Shown piece by piece: positions 45,398-56,768 of a stretch of 64,000 nt of DNA. Position numbers and translations under genes: made by a program. Source of the DNA: Whalleya microplaca (Eukaryota; Ascomycota; Sordariomycetes; Xylariales; Xylariaceae); contig MU385711.1 in NCBI GenBank assembly GCA_022497155.1, positions 806,001 to 870,000 of the forward strand, in the 5' to 3' direction. The stretch's first letter is position 1. Each line of letters opens with the position of its first letter. Under the pieces are notes generated by a model. The model saw only the letters and a list, made by a program, of their open reading frames with translations. It had not been told where the DNA came from and did not search any database.

Positions 45398-47705
45398 TCA
45401 GATGGGCCTAATACCCTCTCTCAGCTTATTAATGACCTGGTGTTCGAAAGCCCTTGCTAAGAACGACCCTCTCTCATCATCGATGTCCACTCCGAACGAG
45501 GACAGGAGACAAGTACCAACAGCGGAGGCATATGACTCCCCGATATAGTGCGGAAGACGATTCGACGAAGCAAGTTGAAACATCTTCTGTAGACCTGGTG
45601 GCTTCATCGACGGTTTCAATCGGGGGTCTATCATATCTGAAGCGGTCTGCCATAGCCCAATCTCCAACATCACGACACCCAGAGAATATATGTCATGAAT
45701 CTTGCGGTGTCCACGGCGTGATGGACCCTGTCTATTTGGATGACGATAGATGTTGAACGCGTCATCGTCGAGTGGTTTCCCAATAGATGGATCGGAGTCC
45801 GGTCTAGCAAACTCAAAGCCATAGAGGAAAGGATTATTATAGTCAAAACCCGCCTGGCCATCTACCTCGAAGAATATGATATTGTGGCTGTTGATTCCCT
45901 GATGAAGCCAGCCGACTGAGTGCCATTTCTGTAGAGCAGTAGCTAGCAGAAATGCTGTCCGGAGTCTTTTGTCTAAAGTTGGCCTAGCAGAAGCTTTCAT
46001 TGTCTTCATGATCGAGTGTAGGCTCTTGTACTGGCAGTGGTGCAATTGGTAAGGTTTTGGAACCTCGAAATGAAGTATGTACTTGTTTTCTAGGGGCTGG
46101 TGGTCCCACCCAAGACACTTCAGGGCTCGAAAGTCGGGACTCTTAGACTCGCTCAGTCAGACCTGGAAGTTCTTCCTTGTCCGTGTACTGGCTATACTCC
46201 TTATATTCGGCAATGATATTGGGAGAAGCTAACGATGCTTGGGATAAGTCATCGTTCACGTTTTTGAACGTGCTGGACTGCGGAGCTGAGATAATTTGCC
46301 GAAGCCGAAACTGCTCCACCATGCCCAGCTTATTTACTGTATCATCATTGATAGCTTCCTCCAGGTTAGCTTGATTGTCCATGGCGGTGGCGCAAAGTAT
46401 GTTCCTCTCCAAAGTATCTAAAACAGTGTTGTTTCGAAGTTCTAGCTCGCGTAAGAACTTAGAGGCTCGAAGTCTTTTCTCCTGAGTATCCTGTTGAGAA
46501 AGATGCTGCCCATGTTGCTGGACTTGAAAAAGCTCGACCAGGTCCACAACCTGGTCCCATGCTTTTAATATCTCGCCTTTCGAGGGCGGATCTAGACCTT
46601 TGAAGATGATCTTGTCACTTCGATCCATATCATTCATGGTAGCACTGATTTGTGAGGTGGTCTTGCAAACTAGTTTTGACACAGCTTGTGGCGTGTCTGT
46701 GCCTAGCCACTGGCTGAATTCGTCGAGCCCCACGAATCAAGTTCCTCCTCGATTTGGACTAGAATATGAATAAAGGTGCCCTGTGTGGCTTTGTTCCGTA
46801 CTTGTACAGACGTGGGAGTGGTGGGAGTGGTGCTCTTGGGAAGTGGGTGGAGTTGCATTGTTCCTTTGCCTCCCTTGAGTGTCATGTAGATTGGAGTTGC
46901 CCAGAGATCTACTTTGCGATGACACATTTGTCCATGTAGGTGTCTCATATCGACAGAGCCCCCATCCTTTATTGTGCGACGGATCTCTCGTAGGAGGATA
47001 TTTGTAAAAGAGGTATTCCCAGGTGCTGGTGTTTTCATCCCCATAGCCGATGCCGCCATGATTTCGAGTCGGCCGTGTGAACTATCACGCGCTCTGCCTG
47101 CTTGAGCGGCAAAACAACAGTCCAAAAGGAGAAGTATATCAGTATCTGAAGTTTTGATATAATCAAATTGATCCTGAATCATGTACCACTTCAATACTGG
47201 TTCGCCCTCCTGATGCCTGTCAGAACCTTAGTGTACTGGAGGACAACATGGCTCTGAAACTTTCAAACACTTACGCTGCCCATACCGATCTTCTTTCCTG
47301 TCCACCATGTTTATCATCGTCTGCGTCACCGTGTCCACCGTAGTGTACTATGAGGAGGGATGATGCACGTTTCTCGTTCGCCGCAGTTCCTATGTCATTC
47401 AACGAACGAGTAATCAATTGGAGAAGTTGGCCGTAGCTGTTGTTTGTTGGTATGGGAAACTCTCTAGTAGGGTATCCGAAATCGTTCTCGAACATTTCTC
47501 GCGCAGCTTGGCCTTCCTCTCGGTATCCTTTGTGGCCGTCTTCCCAGCAAAGAACCAAGACTTGAATGCTCTCGTAGGCGCGTCGACGAATCGACGACTC
47601 CAGTCGTTCGTTGAGCTGGTCGCGCCAACTATCAGCCATCGCGTCTTCCTGATCGCCACAACAATGAAAAGAGGTAGATTTATTTCTGGGCTGTGCCTCT
47701 ATCAT
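45398..47705 (-). CDS. Caspase-like protease fused to a pseudokinase domain (one frame break)
   Basis: Exons 47705-47275, 47216-46198 and 46139-45398 give about 730 residues if one base is allowed for at the break described below. Initiation may instead be at 47639 (MADSW). The N-terminal domain is caspase-like: VLVLCWED, the His motif LLIVHYGGHGD, and the Cys motif DILLLLDCCFA, the expected catalytic pair. A mainly helical middle region follows. The C-terminal 250 residues have a protein-kinase fold pattern (PDFRALKCLGW, LQKWHSVGWLHQGINSHN, IHDIYSLGVVMLEIG) but lack the catalytic Asp (HQGINSHN replaces HRDLKxxN) and a DFG, so it is a pseudokinase. The intron at 46197-46140 is inferred from frame continuity and a CTGAC branch site. 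Near 46733-46740 the frame shifts by one base; a 50-nt intron (46759-46710) is the only splice alternative I see. Caspase-like domains occur in fungal cell-death and NLR-like proteins. Confidence 0.65.
46705..46740 (-). other. Reading-frame break in the caspase/pseudokinase gene
   Basis: The caspase-domain frame ends in TAG at 46705-46703 while the continuing frame, beginning VGLDEFSQWLGTDTP, is closed upstream by TGA at 46739-46737. One added base near 46735-46740 would join them smoothly (EEELD...VGLDEFSQW). It may be a one-base deletion, an assembly error, or part of a small intron. Confidence 0.55.
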
Positions 47706-47892
47706 GCCTGATCAACCCTTGGTGCTGTTGGTTGGGTTACAGTACATAAGGCGGTCGGATGACAAATTATCCGATGGCACCTCCTGTGATTCGGTGGACC
47801 TTACCAATCTATTTATTCCCCCTTTCCATCTTGCTCGCAAAGAACTTTCAGCTAATACCTACAACGCACCAATCAAATCCGGGCTAATAAAT
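47706..47892. promoter_or_regulatory. Short divergent control region between protease and kinase genes
   Basis: The caspase-like gene starts at 47705 or 47639 (-) and the kinase-ankyrin gene at 47893 (+), so both promoters must fit in about 190-250 bp or overlap the neighbouring transcript. The plus strand is pyrimidine-rich at 47815-47840. ATGs for both strands overlap in the palindrome CATG at 47703-47706; the plus-strand one is in frame with the kinase gene, but I consider it less likely than 47893. Confidence 0.5.
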
Positions 47893-50800
47893 ATGTCAAG
47901 CTATGTTACCGCCTCACCACTATCAACTGTTGTGTATAGTCGAAGACGCTCTTCTAGATATTATGACGACTTGTCAGGCCTACGAGCCACTGAGAATATA
48001 ATTGCTGCTTTTACTTCCGAGAGCCAAAAAAAACCGTGGTCTTACCTTCCTCATACAAGTCATCGATTCCAGTGGCTTGTATGGACCGGTCGTGTGTTGT
48101 GGTGTCAAACATTACCTGGGGCAAGGCTCACAGTTCCTCGTCACGAAACGAACAATGGTAACATACGATTACACCGGATGTTCATACATTTGGGTGGCCA
48201 TAAAACAACCCAAGTTCATCATGGACCACGATGAAAGCCTGAATCTTGGGCACAAGTCCTCTCAGAAACATTTAAACGACGTCTATGTAGAGGTCGCAGC
48301 TTTGACGAACAAGGTTCTGAGAAACCATCCAAATATAGTTCGATTACTATCATGGACTTTTACCAATACTGGTATTCACTCGCCGATATCACTCGTGATG
48401 GAGTTGGCCGATTGGACGCTCAACATGTACTTGAAAGAGAATAAAGATCATGCAGGTTACGATGAAGAAAAGCACTTCACACATGACATCGCTAACGGGT
48501 TAGATGCCTTGCACGAGAATGGGTTCGTCCACGGGGACTTGAAACCAGAAAATGTCTTGGTGTTCCAACGATCCCATCGACGTGTCGCCAAGATAGCAGA
48601 TTTTGGTTTATGCGTAGGTGACTCCGAACTTGGGCACGTTGGTGTTTGCCTAGGTGGAACTGAGGGTTGGCAAGCCCCTGAAGTGGAGGAAGGACGTCGA
48701 TTGACTTATACTGGATTAGTCAAAGCTGACAACTACTCTTTTGGAATGTTAACCTGGAGCATATTTTTTGGCTACGGACAGGCACCGCCTCGTAAAGTTC
48801 GGATCAATCCTCAACTCAGCATAGAGCAGGAGATGAAAGATTCAGAACATGGGCACCTAGTGTTTTTGAAACCCGTCTTGCCAATATTATTACATATCGC
48901 ACCAGATAGACGACCAGAGCATCTAGCGTCTCTCTTCCCAGCACCTACGACGGACGAAGACTTCGAGTTACGTTCACCCCGCTACAGTGATTAGCAAGAG
49001 TACTAATCTGGTGTAGTGACGTACAAGTTATAGACTACGAGTCTGCCGAGATTTTTGATTATATTTCCCAGGAGTCAGGGTCTATTGAGCGTCCCCTACC
49101 ATCATACGTAGAGATGGTCGAACGTAGATTGCCATGTTTCTCCTGGGAAATTCCGGTCTTGTCAGATGAATTCGCGCAGGGGCTTTGCTTTGGTACAACT
49201 GAGATGATAGAAAACACGGACCCGACTATCCTGTTTGGTGCCTTCCTGGCTCAATCTATTGAAGTTATCAGATTTCCTGGGAATGAAGCCCAAACAGTAC
49301 AGCTCCTTATAGCCGCAGCTTCCCAGGACCCTAGCGCATCAGGAAGCTTACTGGCAAAGGCTGCTGTCCCAGCAGTACTAGAATATTTTGGTTTGCAGCC
49401 AGGTCCTGACATTGCACACCATCTCCAAAACTGGCTAATGGACGCGGTCGCGAGTGGAGCCACTCTCACAAAACGATACCTCGACGATCTAGACCCGTCA
49501 GCGCGGGCTCTTGCCATGGAACGCTTCCAGCTCTGGGGTGGCTACAATAGATGGTACTCTTCCATTCAATTAGAACCAGTGATATCCCCTTCTGTGACCA
49601 ACCAGAAAACAGAATTGGGCTATACAAAATTACACTGGTTAGCCGCCTTCGGGACACCAGCCGAGATATCCAAGCACCTGAAAACAGGGATTCACCATGA
49701 CATCAATAAGCTGACAGACAGCGGCGAAACCGCTCTATATCTCGCGTGTGCTCGAGGCTCTTGGGATATTGTTCTCTGCCTGATAGAGCACGGTGCGTCG
49801 GCCTACCACCGGTGTACGAGTTTTGGAATCATGTGTTTGCATTGGATTTTTTGCTTCCCGGAACAATTTCAAGAACCCTTTTTAAGGAAGATGCTGGAAC
49901 TCGGGGGCAAAGTTTGGGCTATAGCCTCACATCCGATGCCGTTCCCGCATTATCCCTTCATTCTACCGGCTGGAACCGCCTTGCATTGGGTAGTTGTTAC
50001 TTCGAGCCAATCGGCAATCAGAGTTCTTCTTCAACATGGGGCATCGTTAAGAACTGCAGACCAATCCGATCCTTACATATATGATGATCGAATTAGAATC
50101 TTGAGAACATTTGGTGGTCCTAATCAGGAGCCTTACTCCTATTCTGAAAGTTTTACGACAGGGCTCAACCCTCTCGATTACGCTGTGGTAGAGCAAGACC
50201 CCTTTATCTTTGAGCTCATCGAATCCACGGGCTTGGAAGTAGAAATTAATCGTGTGGATGAAGAGGGGCTCGGCCTTTTACATCGTATAAGTGCTAGTCA
50301 TATACGTCATACAAGAAAAGGTGCTCAATTTTCCTTCTTGCCGTTCCAAGGAGCTCCTGACCGTCAGAAAACCGATCTGAAGCGCATTATCTCAACAATC
50401 AAACGTCTGGGAGAAAATACAGACTTACTTACAACACCTAATATTGGACGAGCGCAACCTAGCGAGGGCTTGTGGTCTGTCATCCAGAGCATGACGCCGT
50501 TAATGATGGCAGTTTCTGGCGTGATGCCAGCTTCGAACCTGATTATCGTCGAAGCCCTGCTTGAAGAGAAGATAAATCCTAATACCTCGAATCATAATGG
50601 TGCGACAGCACTGCATTTCGCCCGACCTGCACTCGGTAGAAGGGGCTACAAGGAGGTCGTCAAGCTCCTCTGCTCCTCAGGTGCAGATGTCAACCATAAA
50701 CAGAGTAACGGCACAGGGCCTCTCCTAACTGCAGCCAAGTTTTCTGGCATTGAGGGCATGGGTATTCTTTTGTCCTGGGGCGCGGATTTCACAGAGAGAG

Positions 50801-51399
50801 AATGGAGCACAAATACCTCCCACGCGGGTGCGAGTGTCTTTGCCTATGCCATTACAAATCATGGAAGACGTGAGACAGACGAAGTTGATGCGCAAGTTGC
50901 CAAGTGTTTGGCAGAGCATGTTTTCTCTCATCCGCTAGATGACGCCCGGAGGAGGCTGATAACCGAAGGTGACTTGGACGGCTGTACATTGGTTCACCTG
51001 TGCGCCGAAACAGGCATGACACGCTCCTTGCGCGCGCTACTCCACCAAGGAGCAGATGTCAACGCCCTAATGTGGCGTTACGAACGGATGCACGTGGAAG
51101 ATAGAACAGAGCGGGAGTTTCACATGAGCCAGCTTACACCGCTCGATGTCGCCGAGAAGTACATAGAAAAAAAGATCCAGAATCAGAGCCGCGACGATAT
51201 GAGAATCTCACGTAGGGCATTTGAGCGCCAGTGTGAGAGATACGACTTGACTATCAAAATACTGAAAGATGCGGGGGGCATTCCAGGGCCAGGGCGGATA
51301 TTTACGAGGCGCGTACCCTGGCCAAGGGATGGCCCGACTGAATGGGAGTCAAAGTGTCGTGAGATCAGGGATAGCTACTTACTAGAAAATAATCCATAA
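47893..51399 (+). CDS. Ser/Thr protein kinase with C-terminal ankyrin repeats (A8 frame slip)
   Basis: Exons 47893-48966 and 49017-51399 (50-nt intron, branch ACTAAT, GTGTAG end). The N-terminal frame must change by one base at an A8 run (48026-48033): seven A's would join SESQK to NRGLTFLIQ, giving 1151 residues. The kinase domain looks active: Gly-rich loop LGQGSQFLV, Lys in WVAIKQP, catalytic loop VHGDLKPENVLV, ADFGL, and WQAPEV (APE). After the kinase come about 700 residues with ankyrin units (TKLHWLAAFG, TALYLACARGSWDIV, TALHWVV, LVHLCAETGMTRSLRALLHQGADVN in parts). I chose ATG 47893 because upstream codons look non-coding. Kinase-ankyrin fusions are frequent in fungi and often of unknown function; the divergent caspase-like gene suggests a shared pathway. 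Confidence 0.8.
48026..48033 (+). other. A8 homopolymer at a frame break
   Basis: Codons before the run read in one frame and the conserved kinase N-lobe reads in the next. Losing one A restores continuity. This is a typical place for a slippage mutation or a sequencing indel. Confidence 0.65.
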
Positions 51400-52243
51400 T
51401 GCCTAACATGGTATTACATTTACGAAAGATTATAACAACGTGTTGTTTACTTATTTTTTTTTTTTTACATAATGTTAACTATGATAAGTGGTTATGTATA
51501 ACTTGCATACTTGATTATGGCTCATTATTCATTAGTCTTTGCTGAACTTATAAGATAACGGAACAGAGGAAGTATAGAGAATTATCGAGTTCTTGTTAGA
51601 GACATGTAAATGCGGCGGATGCAATTGGGTATATTTTTATCTGGTGTATTTGAAAGCCTAATTCTAAACAGCTGGAAATGCTAGGAGTGTCGGGATGTTA
51701 TCACAATGAGTCAATGACAGGATTTGTCAAGAGCACCTCATCTGTTCCTGACATTGTAGTGGCAATAATGACTGTGCTGCACTTAATACCTAGTATATAT
51801 ACATCTACCCCCTAGTAGCTCTAATTTAACATGGCTTCTTGCTTAAAAACCTGGTATAATGATAAGCTTTGTCGGTAGCGCTCATATAGGTTAGCTGAGA
51901 GATACTGGTTACAAATTATTTGAACAACTATAAACAAAATGTAAGTTTGATCAAGTTGAAGAGCCTTTGGACTTTTGCTATTGTTGTGGTTGAAAAGGTC
52001 AGTTATAACTCAGTAAGAGATCAGTACTACTTCTGTGGGAAGCAGTCTTTCTAGCCAGTAACAGAGTCATTTTGGACGATTCGCTTAACGTGTTCACCTC
52101 CCCCTGTCTTCCCAATGTGCTATTAACCTGACATCACAGATAGACAGATCACGTTTTTAGCACCAAGCATCATCCAATTAGCAATTCTAATTTCGCTTGA
52201 TTTGTGTATATATTGGCTTCTCTCTTAAGCAACTTGCTAAGGA
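51400..52243. other. Intergenic, 0.84 kb
   Basis: AT-rich with a T-run at 51450-51466. No coding frame supported. Confidence 0.5.
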
Positions 52244-52582
52244 CTAGTAGTCGAGATCGGGGCTTTGTGAGTAGGTATGTATATGAAATCTAGCCTTCAT
52301 AGCAACGCTCGATCTTTGTCGAATCATTCGCGTTCGGCCTATCCAAAGCCAGCCAGTTAATCACCAGAAGATTAGCCGTCGTGGTCGTCCGACATACAGA
52401 ATTAATTTAACGAGGAATAACATACTGTTATACGCATCGTCTTTACTGGCGATAGTCAGGAAGTAGAGCGATTGAGCTGGAGGGGGGATACTAGCAATGA
52501 CTCGATTGGTTTTAGGATCATATAATTCGGAGAGACATCGCTTCAGTGCTTCAGCTTCGGAACTAGTCAGCCGAACGAACAT
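52244..52582 (-). CDS. Possible small two-exon gene, 83 aa
   Basis: Exon 52582-52426 begins MFVRLTSSEAEALKRCL with an amphipathic helix, then PKTNRVIASIPPPAQSLYFL, and is followed by a GTATGT donor at 52425. An acceptor GGATAG at 52339 and exon 52338-52244 keep the frame to a TAG, giving 83 residues. The donor is good and the total length is a multiple of three, but I know no family and the second exon is unremarkable. It may equally be the first exon of something longer, or chance. Confidence 0.3.
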
Positions 52583-54963
52583 GGGTTGGTGACATTGTAA
52601 GTTATGAAATACTGGTAGGGCTTTTTGAAAGAGTGAGAGTGTAAGTCCTGCGGGAGATGTTGAGTCAAAGGGGTCGAAAGGGAGGCCGGGGGCGCAGTTC
52701 GCATATGGTAGTATTCCGCCACGATAATTGAAGGCAGCCTACCTAGAGGTGACTTACGAAACCTACTGAAATGGAAAAATGCGAGAAATTCGATGCACGG
52801 CGTTCCTTTAAGGTTTCTTCATTACTGACAGTAAATTTATAGCTAAGAGATGTGTACTAAGGGGTATCACCAAGTCCATTTTTCTTGTCCCCTTTTCTTG
52901 TCGCTCAAATTACCCAGTATACGGTAAAAGACGATAGACAATAATATTATATTTATTGTTAAGAAAAATTGTACTCAGTATGATGTACCGAACCGCAAGT
53001 TAATAATATCCACTTTCATTTGCGGATGCCTACATGAGCCCCCGGCACGGATATGACCCCAGCCCCATCAATGCTTGCGTCATGTCAGCACTGCTTAGAC
53101 ACTGCCATCATATACATATGTTAAAATACCTAATATATGAGTGTGCTGTCATTGCTTTATAAGATAGAAATATAGCCCAAGAAGAATATGGAAAAACAGA
53201 GCGACCAAAACGTTCTCTGCACTACAGTATACACTAGAAGAGTGTCTACGTAGCTGGGATGGATTGGGCTCGTGATGATTCTGGATTAACTGCTTAGGAC
53301 CTCAAGAAGGTCTTCCAATATAAACCTAAGCCCACAACTGTTCTCAAGGTAATGAATGGTTGTGATGAGTTACGTCTCTCATAAGATCAGTATACCAGAT
53401 GCTAATTATGAGCCGTAGGTTGAAGAAACGACAACTCAAAACGGACTATGACTGGGAAGAATGGATTGCGAACGTATGAATAGGTATAATACGTCCTAAA
53501 AGCTAGCTAATGTTTAAGTACAGGAACTACCATCTCCCAGTTCATCCCAACCTGGACTGGTGGTTATGTGGCGGCCCCCTACAATTGTATCAACAAAATT
53601 GTTCTAATTTCGACTGCAGTTCAGCAAGGCGCGCTAGCGAAGTGCCGCGTATATGTACCGAGAGGTCAGGAAAGACCAGACCCGGGAAAGGATAAGGAAA
53701 AAGGAGAGCAACGTATAAGTGGTATGAAGAGCAGCCCCGATGGACAGTGCAATCTACGCAGAATACCATTTTCACTGGAAACGTTCGAACGAATACCTAG
53801 CTCAAGGCTTTCTACGGGAACAGCTCCGTGGCTCGAGTTATTAGTCGCGCCGACAACCCTACAAGTACTCAATTGTCATTACCGTCAAGACAATGCAAGC
53901 AAAATTGGTGCTTGGAACCAAGTAGGCGGCTGTCTATCCATACACACATATGGTCGGTACCTTTAAGATTTGGCACAGATCGCGCATGCGCGCCAAGCAC
54001 AGAGCGGGACCCAAGCTCCCCACAAAACAAGGACCGGCCCGGCTCCTGTCCATCATCCATCCTGCGCGCCCTGCGCCGCTCCATCAACCCTCTCGATCGA
54101 TCCCCCCAAATCTAGAAACTCTAAATAGACGAACCAGCAAAGCCGCAAGGGTGGAAATGCCCCAAGCGCGGTTCCTTACCTACTTATGTAGGTCAGTGGG
54201 TTTTTAACGTTCAGACCCGTGGTTGTCATATGTATGTACATAGTTTAGCAACAGCCGCGTCATATCGCCCAGGTGTTGAAACTTGAAACACCCGCTGTCA
54301 CTGGACTAATATCAGTGCTCAACGACCTACGATAAATACTTGACCCCTCCCCAGTAGCTCAGTCCTTCGCTATTTCGTCAATATTATCCTTCATGCACTC
54401 TCCGGACTTCCGGTGCGATTTTGATCTATAAGCATCAGAGATGTTCCATCTCACTTCTTGGAATCCGTCACTTGACACAAAGTTGCTGCGGTCCGAGACA
54501 GCTTTTCACAGCTCCTCCTTCTACGATCATTACATGCGAGAGGCTCGAAAGTGAGGGTGATATATGATTTTCCCATATGTCTAGGTCCAGCGCACTTCAA
54601 TCGCTTCGTCATTCGTATGCTACAGAGCTCCTCGTCATATCCACCGTACATCGTCCCTCGGACTCCGTCTAAAAGATGCCAAAAACGCCGTGATGGATCC
54701 TCATCATATGATATGGCACTCAAGAGTGAGAGAAAAGGTGCCTTCCGTCTACCAGAATAGAAAAAAGATTTTATACCCTACCATGCCGTGGACTGTTTCC
54801 GTGTCCCCATAATACCCTGGTGTATCTCCTTCTATTGCCTTACCTTACTCATATGGTGCCAGAAAAATCATTGTCTTCTTTGGAGGTCGCTGACACGATA
54901 GAAACCTCCATCCTTCCGCCTCGTATAAATCCATTCGTCATCGTCACCGAGAGAAGAGCGAAA
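52583..54963. other. Gene-poor intergenic region, 2.4 kb
   Basis: Frames at 53510-54207 and 54451-54760 show no family features. The first part is AT-rich, the stretch 53560-54160 is GC-richer. Nothing more can be supported. Confidence 0.5.
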
Positions 54964-56768
54964 TCACAGCGTTGGCTTCACCCACGCAGGCTTCTTGCAC
55001 TCGCCCATCGCGTCGATCCAATCGTTGATACCTTTTAGATGCCAACCGCTCCTCCACATCATCTTTTGATCATTGTTGGGGGGTGCTGACTTGGGTGAAC
55101 CGAGCTTAAAGCTTTTGGCAGTACAGCAGACCTCGTCGTGCCAACTGTATTGGAAACAGGACCGATTTCGCTTCTTCTCCTTCATGGATTTCTTCCATCC
55201 CTCTCGCGCAGGGGCATGGCTTGGCGAAGTATCCTCGGCACCCACCGTGTCGCTGCTAGTGACAGGTTCGTCCTGCTGGCGCGTCATGATCTCGTGCTGT
55301 CCCCAATCTTCATCTTCCGGGACGTCTTCGGAAGCGCAGACCTTGGCGCAATGCTCCCAAGATCTCCAAGCTTCCTTCTCGACCGAGTTCAAATCACTCT
55401 CCTTCTTTTGGCGTTCGCGCGACTGAGTGTCAGCACGCTGCTGAGCTCCCGGATCTGGGTTGAGATAGCAGACATCGTCGGATAAGTTGTCCCAATTCTC
55501 GCGCGATACCTGCATTTTCGGCCGGATTAGGCCGTCATACAAATCCTTGATCAGAAGAACGTTCTGTTCCATCCGTTAGCCTCAGATCTCCATGATCCTG
55601 TCCACCTTCTGCTGCGTCGCTTGACAAAAAACTTACATCAGTTTTACGTGTTTGCTCGAATTGCCACACGGTACTGATCTCTTCGGCATTCATATGATGC
55701 ATGGTAAGAATCGGCTCGCACCAATGACCGGGGCCGTAAGGCAGGGTGCTTGGTTTTTCGCCATTGATCATCGGCCAAGTTTGGCGGACCTTGACTTTTT
55801 CGTATTCGTCGAGCGCCATCGCCAACATCAGGTCGCCGCAACACTCATTCGCCCCTCTGACATTGTACTGCTTGACGACGCCCGAGTGGTACTCGATTAA
55901 GTGCTTCAATAGCGTGCCACTGATTACGTATCCCGAACCGCCATGAGCAAATGGAGTCCCTCCAATATAGCTTCGACTGCCTAAGTAGATTTTCTCCCGG
56001 GGACTCAGACCAGACTCGTTCTTAAGCCAGTGCACGATGTTGGCCCAGAATACATAGGTATCGGCCTCGGCGAATATGTACCAATCACGGCCAGGACGCA
56101 TCCTCCACGTCTGCTCCATCATGGGAAGAAACTTGTATTTGTCCAAGTTCCAAGCTTTTTGCCCATCGACCTTTGCATCGACGCAAGATTTCTGCGATAC
56201 AGGGCATTCTTTCTGGTCGCGGTAAAGATCGAAGTCGGCGTTATGGGCTTTTGCGGACTCCTCAAACTCAGCTAGGGCGTCGTAGAGGTGATATGGTCCG
56301 ATTTGTTGCTCCTAGGATAACGAGTTAGTTCTTATATCTCCCGTGACAGCTCCGTATCCATGAATGCGCTTAGCGTCGGGATTTGGGTGAGCCTCGTACC
56401 ATGTCAGAGAACATTAAGAAGTCGGGAAGGCATGACAATGTTGTCAATAAGTGAGTAGGTACCCGGTCGAAGGCTTCCGTAGCGCCGGTCTTCATGACCA
56501 GAAGTATGCCGTCGGTGTTGGGGAAGTTGGCGCAAGGAGTACTGGAATTATATAATTGATGAACCAGCTGCTCGTTGCTATCATTATACAAGGTGTTATT
56601 GTAGACTGGATTGTTGAAGTAGTGCGTAACAGTCTCATAGTAGTCGCGGGCATACTCGAACGGTGCTTCACCTAACCGCGGTCGTATGTGTATGTACGTC
56701 GCAGTCAAGGCCAAGACAGCGATACCACCGAAGACCCGTAGGCGGCGTGAGTTAGGTGACACGATCAT
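54964..56768 (-). CDS. Type II membrane glycosyltransferase, fungal family-31-like
   Basis: Three exons (56768-56400, 56311-55637, 55563-54964; introns 88 and 73 nt, both GTR-AG, phase 0) give 547 residues. A short cytosolic start is followed by a single membrane helix at about residues 13-30, the layout of Golgi transferases. The luminal domain has LLVMKTGATEAFDRVPTHL (in parts), RPGRDWYIFAEADTYVFW with the metal-binding EADTY at about 205-209, and FAHGGSGYVISGTLL and NECCGDLMLAMAL, features of fungal beta-galactosyl/fringe-like transferases. The last 150 residues are charged with several Cys and are less typical. The acceptor sugar is unknown. The gene is complete. Confidence 0.85.

Noticed and set aside
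47704..47892. N-terminal extension of the kinase-ankyrin protein from ATG 47704
   Set aside because: The sequence is pyrimidine-rich and promoter-like, and would overlap the divergent start codon; ATG 47893 is favoured.
53510..54207. Overlapping plus frames of 61-132 codons
   Set aside because: Competing frames of similar length, no splice logic and no recognisable domain.
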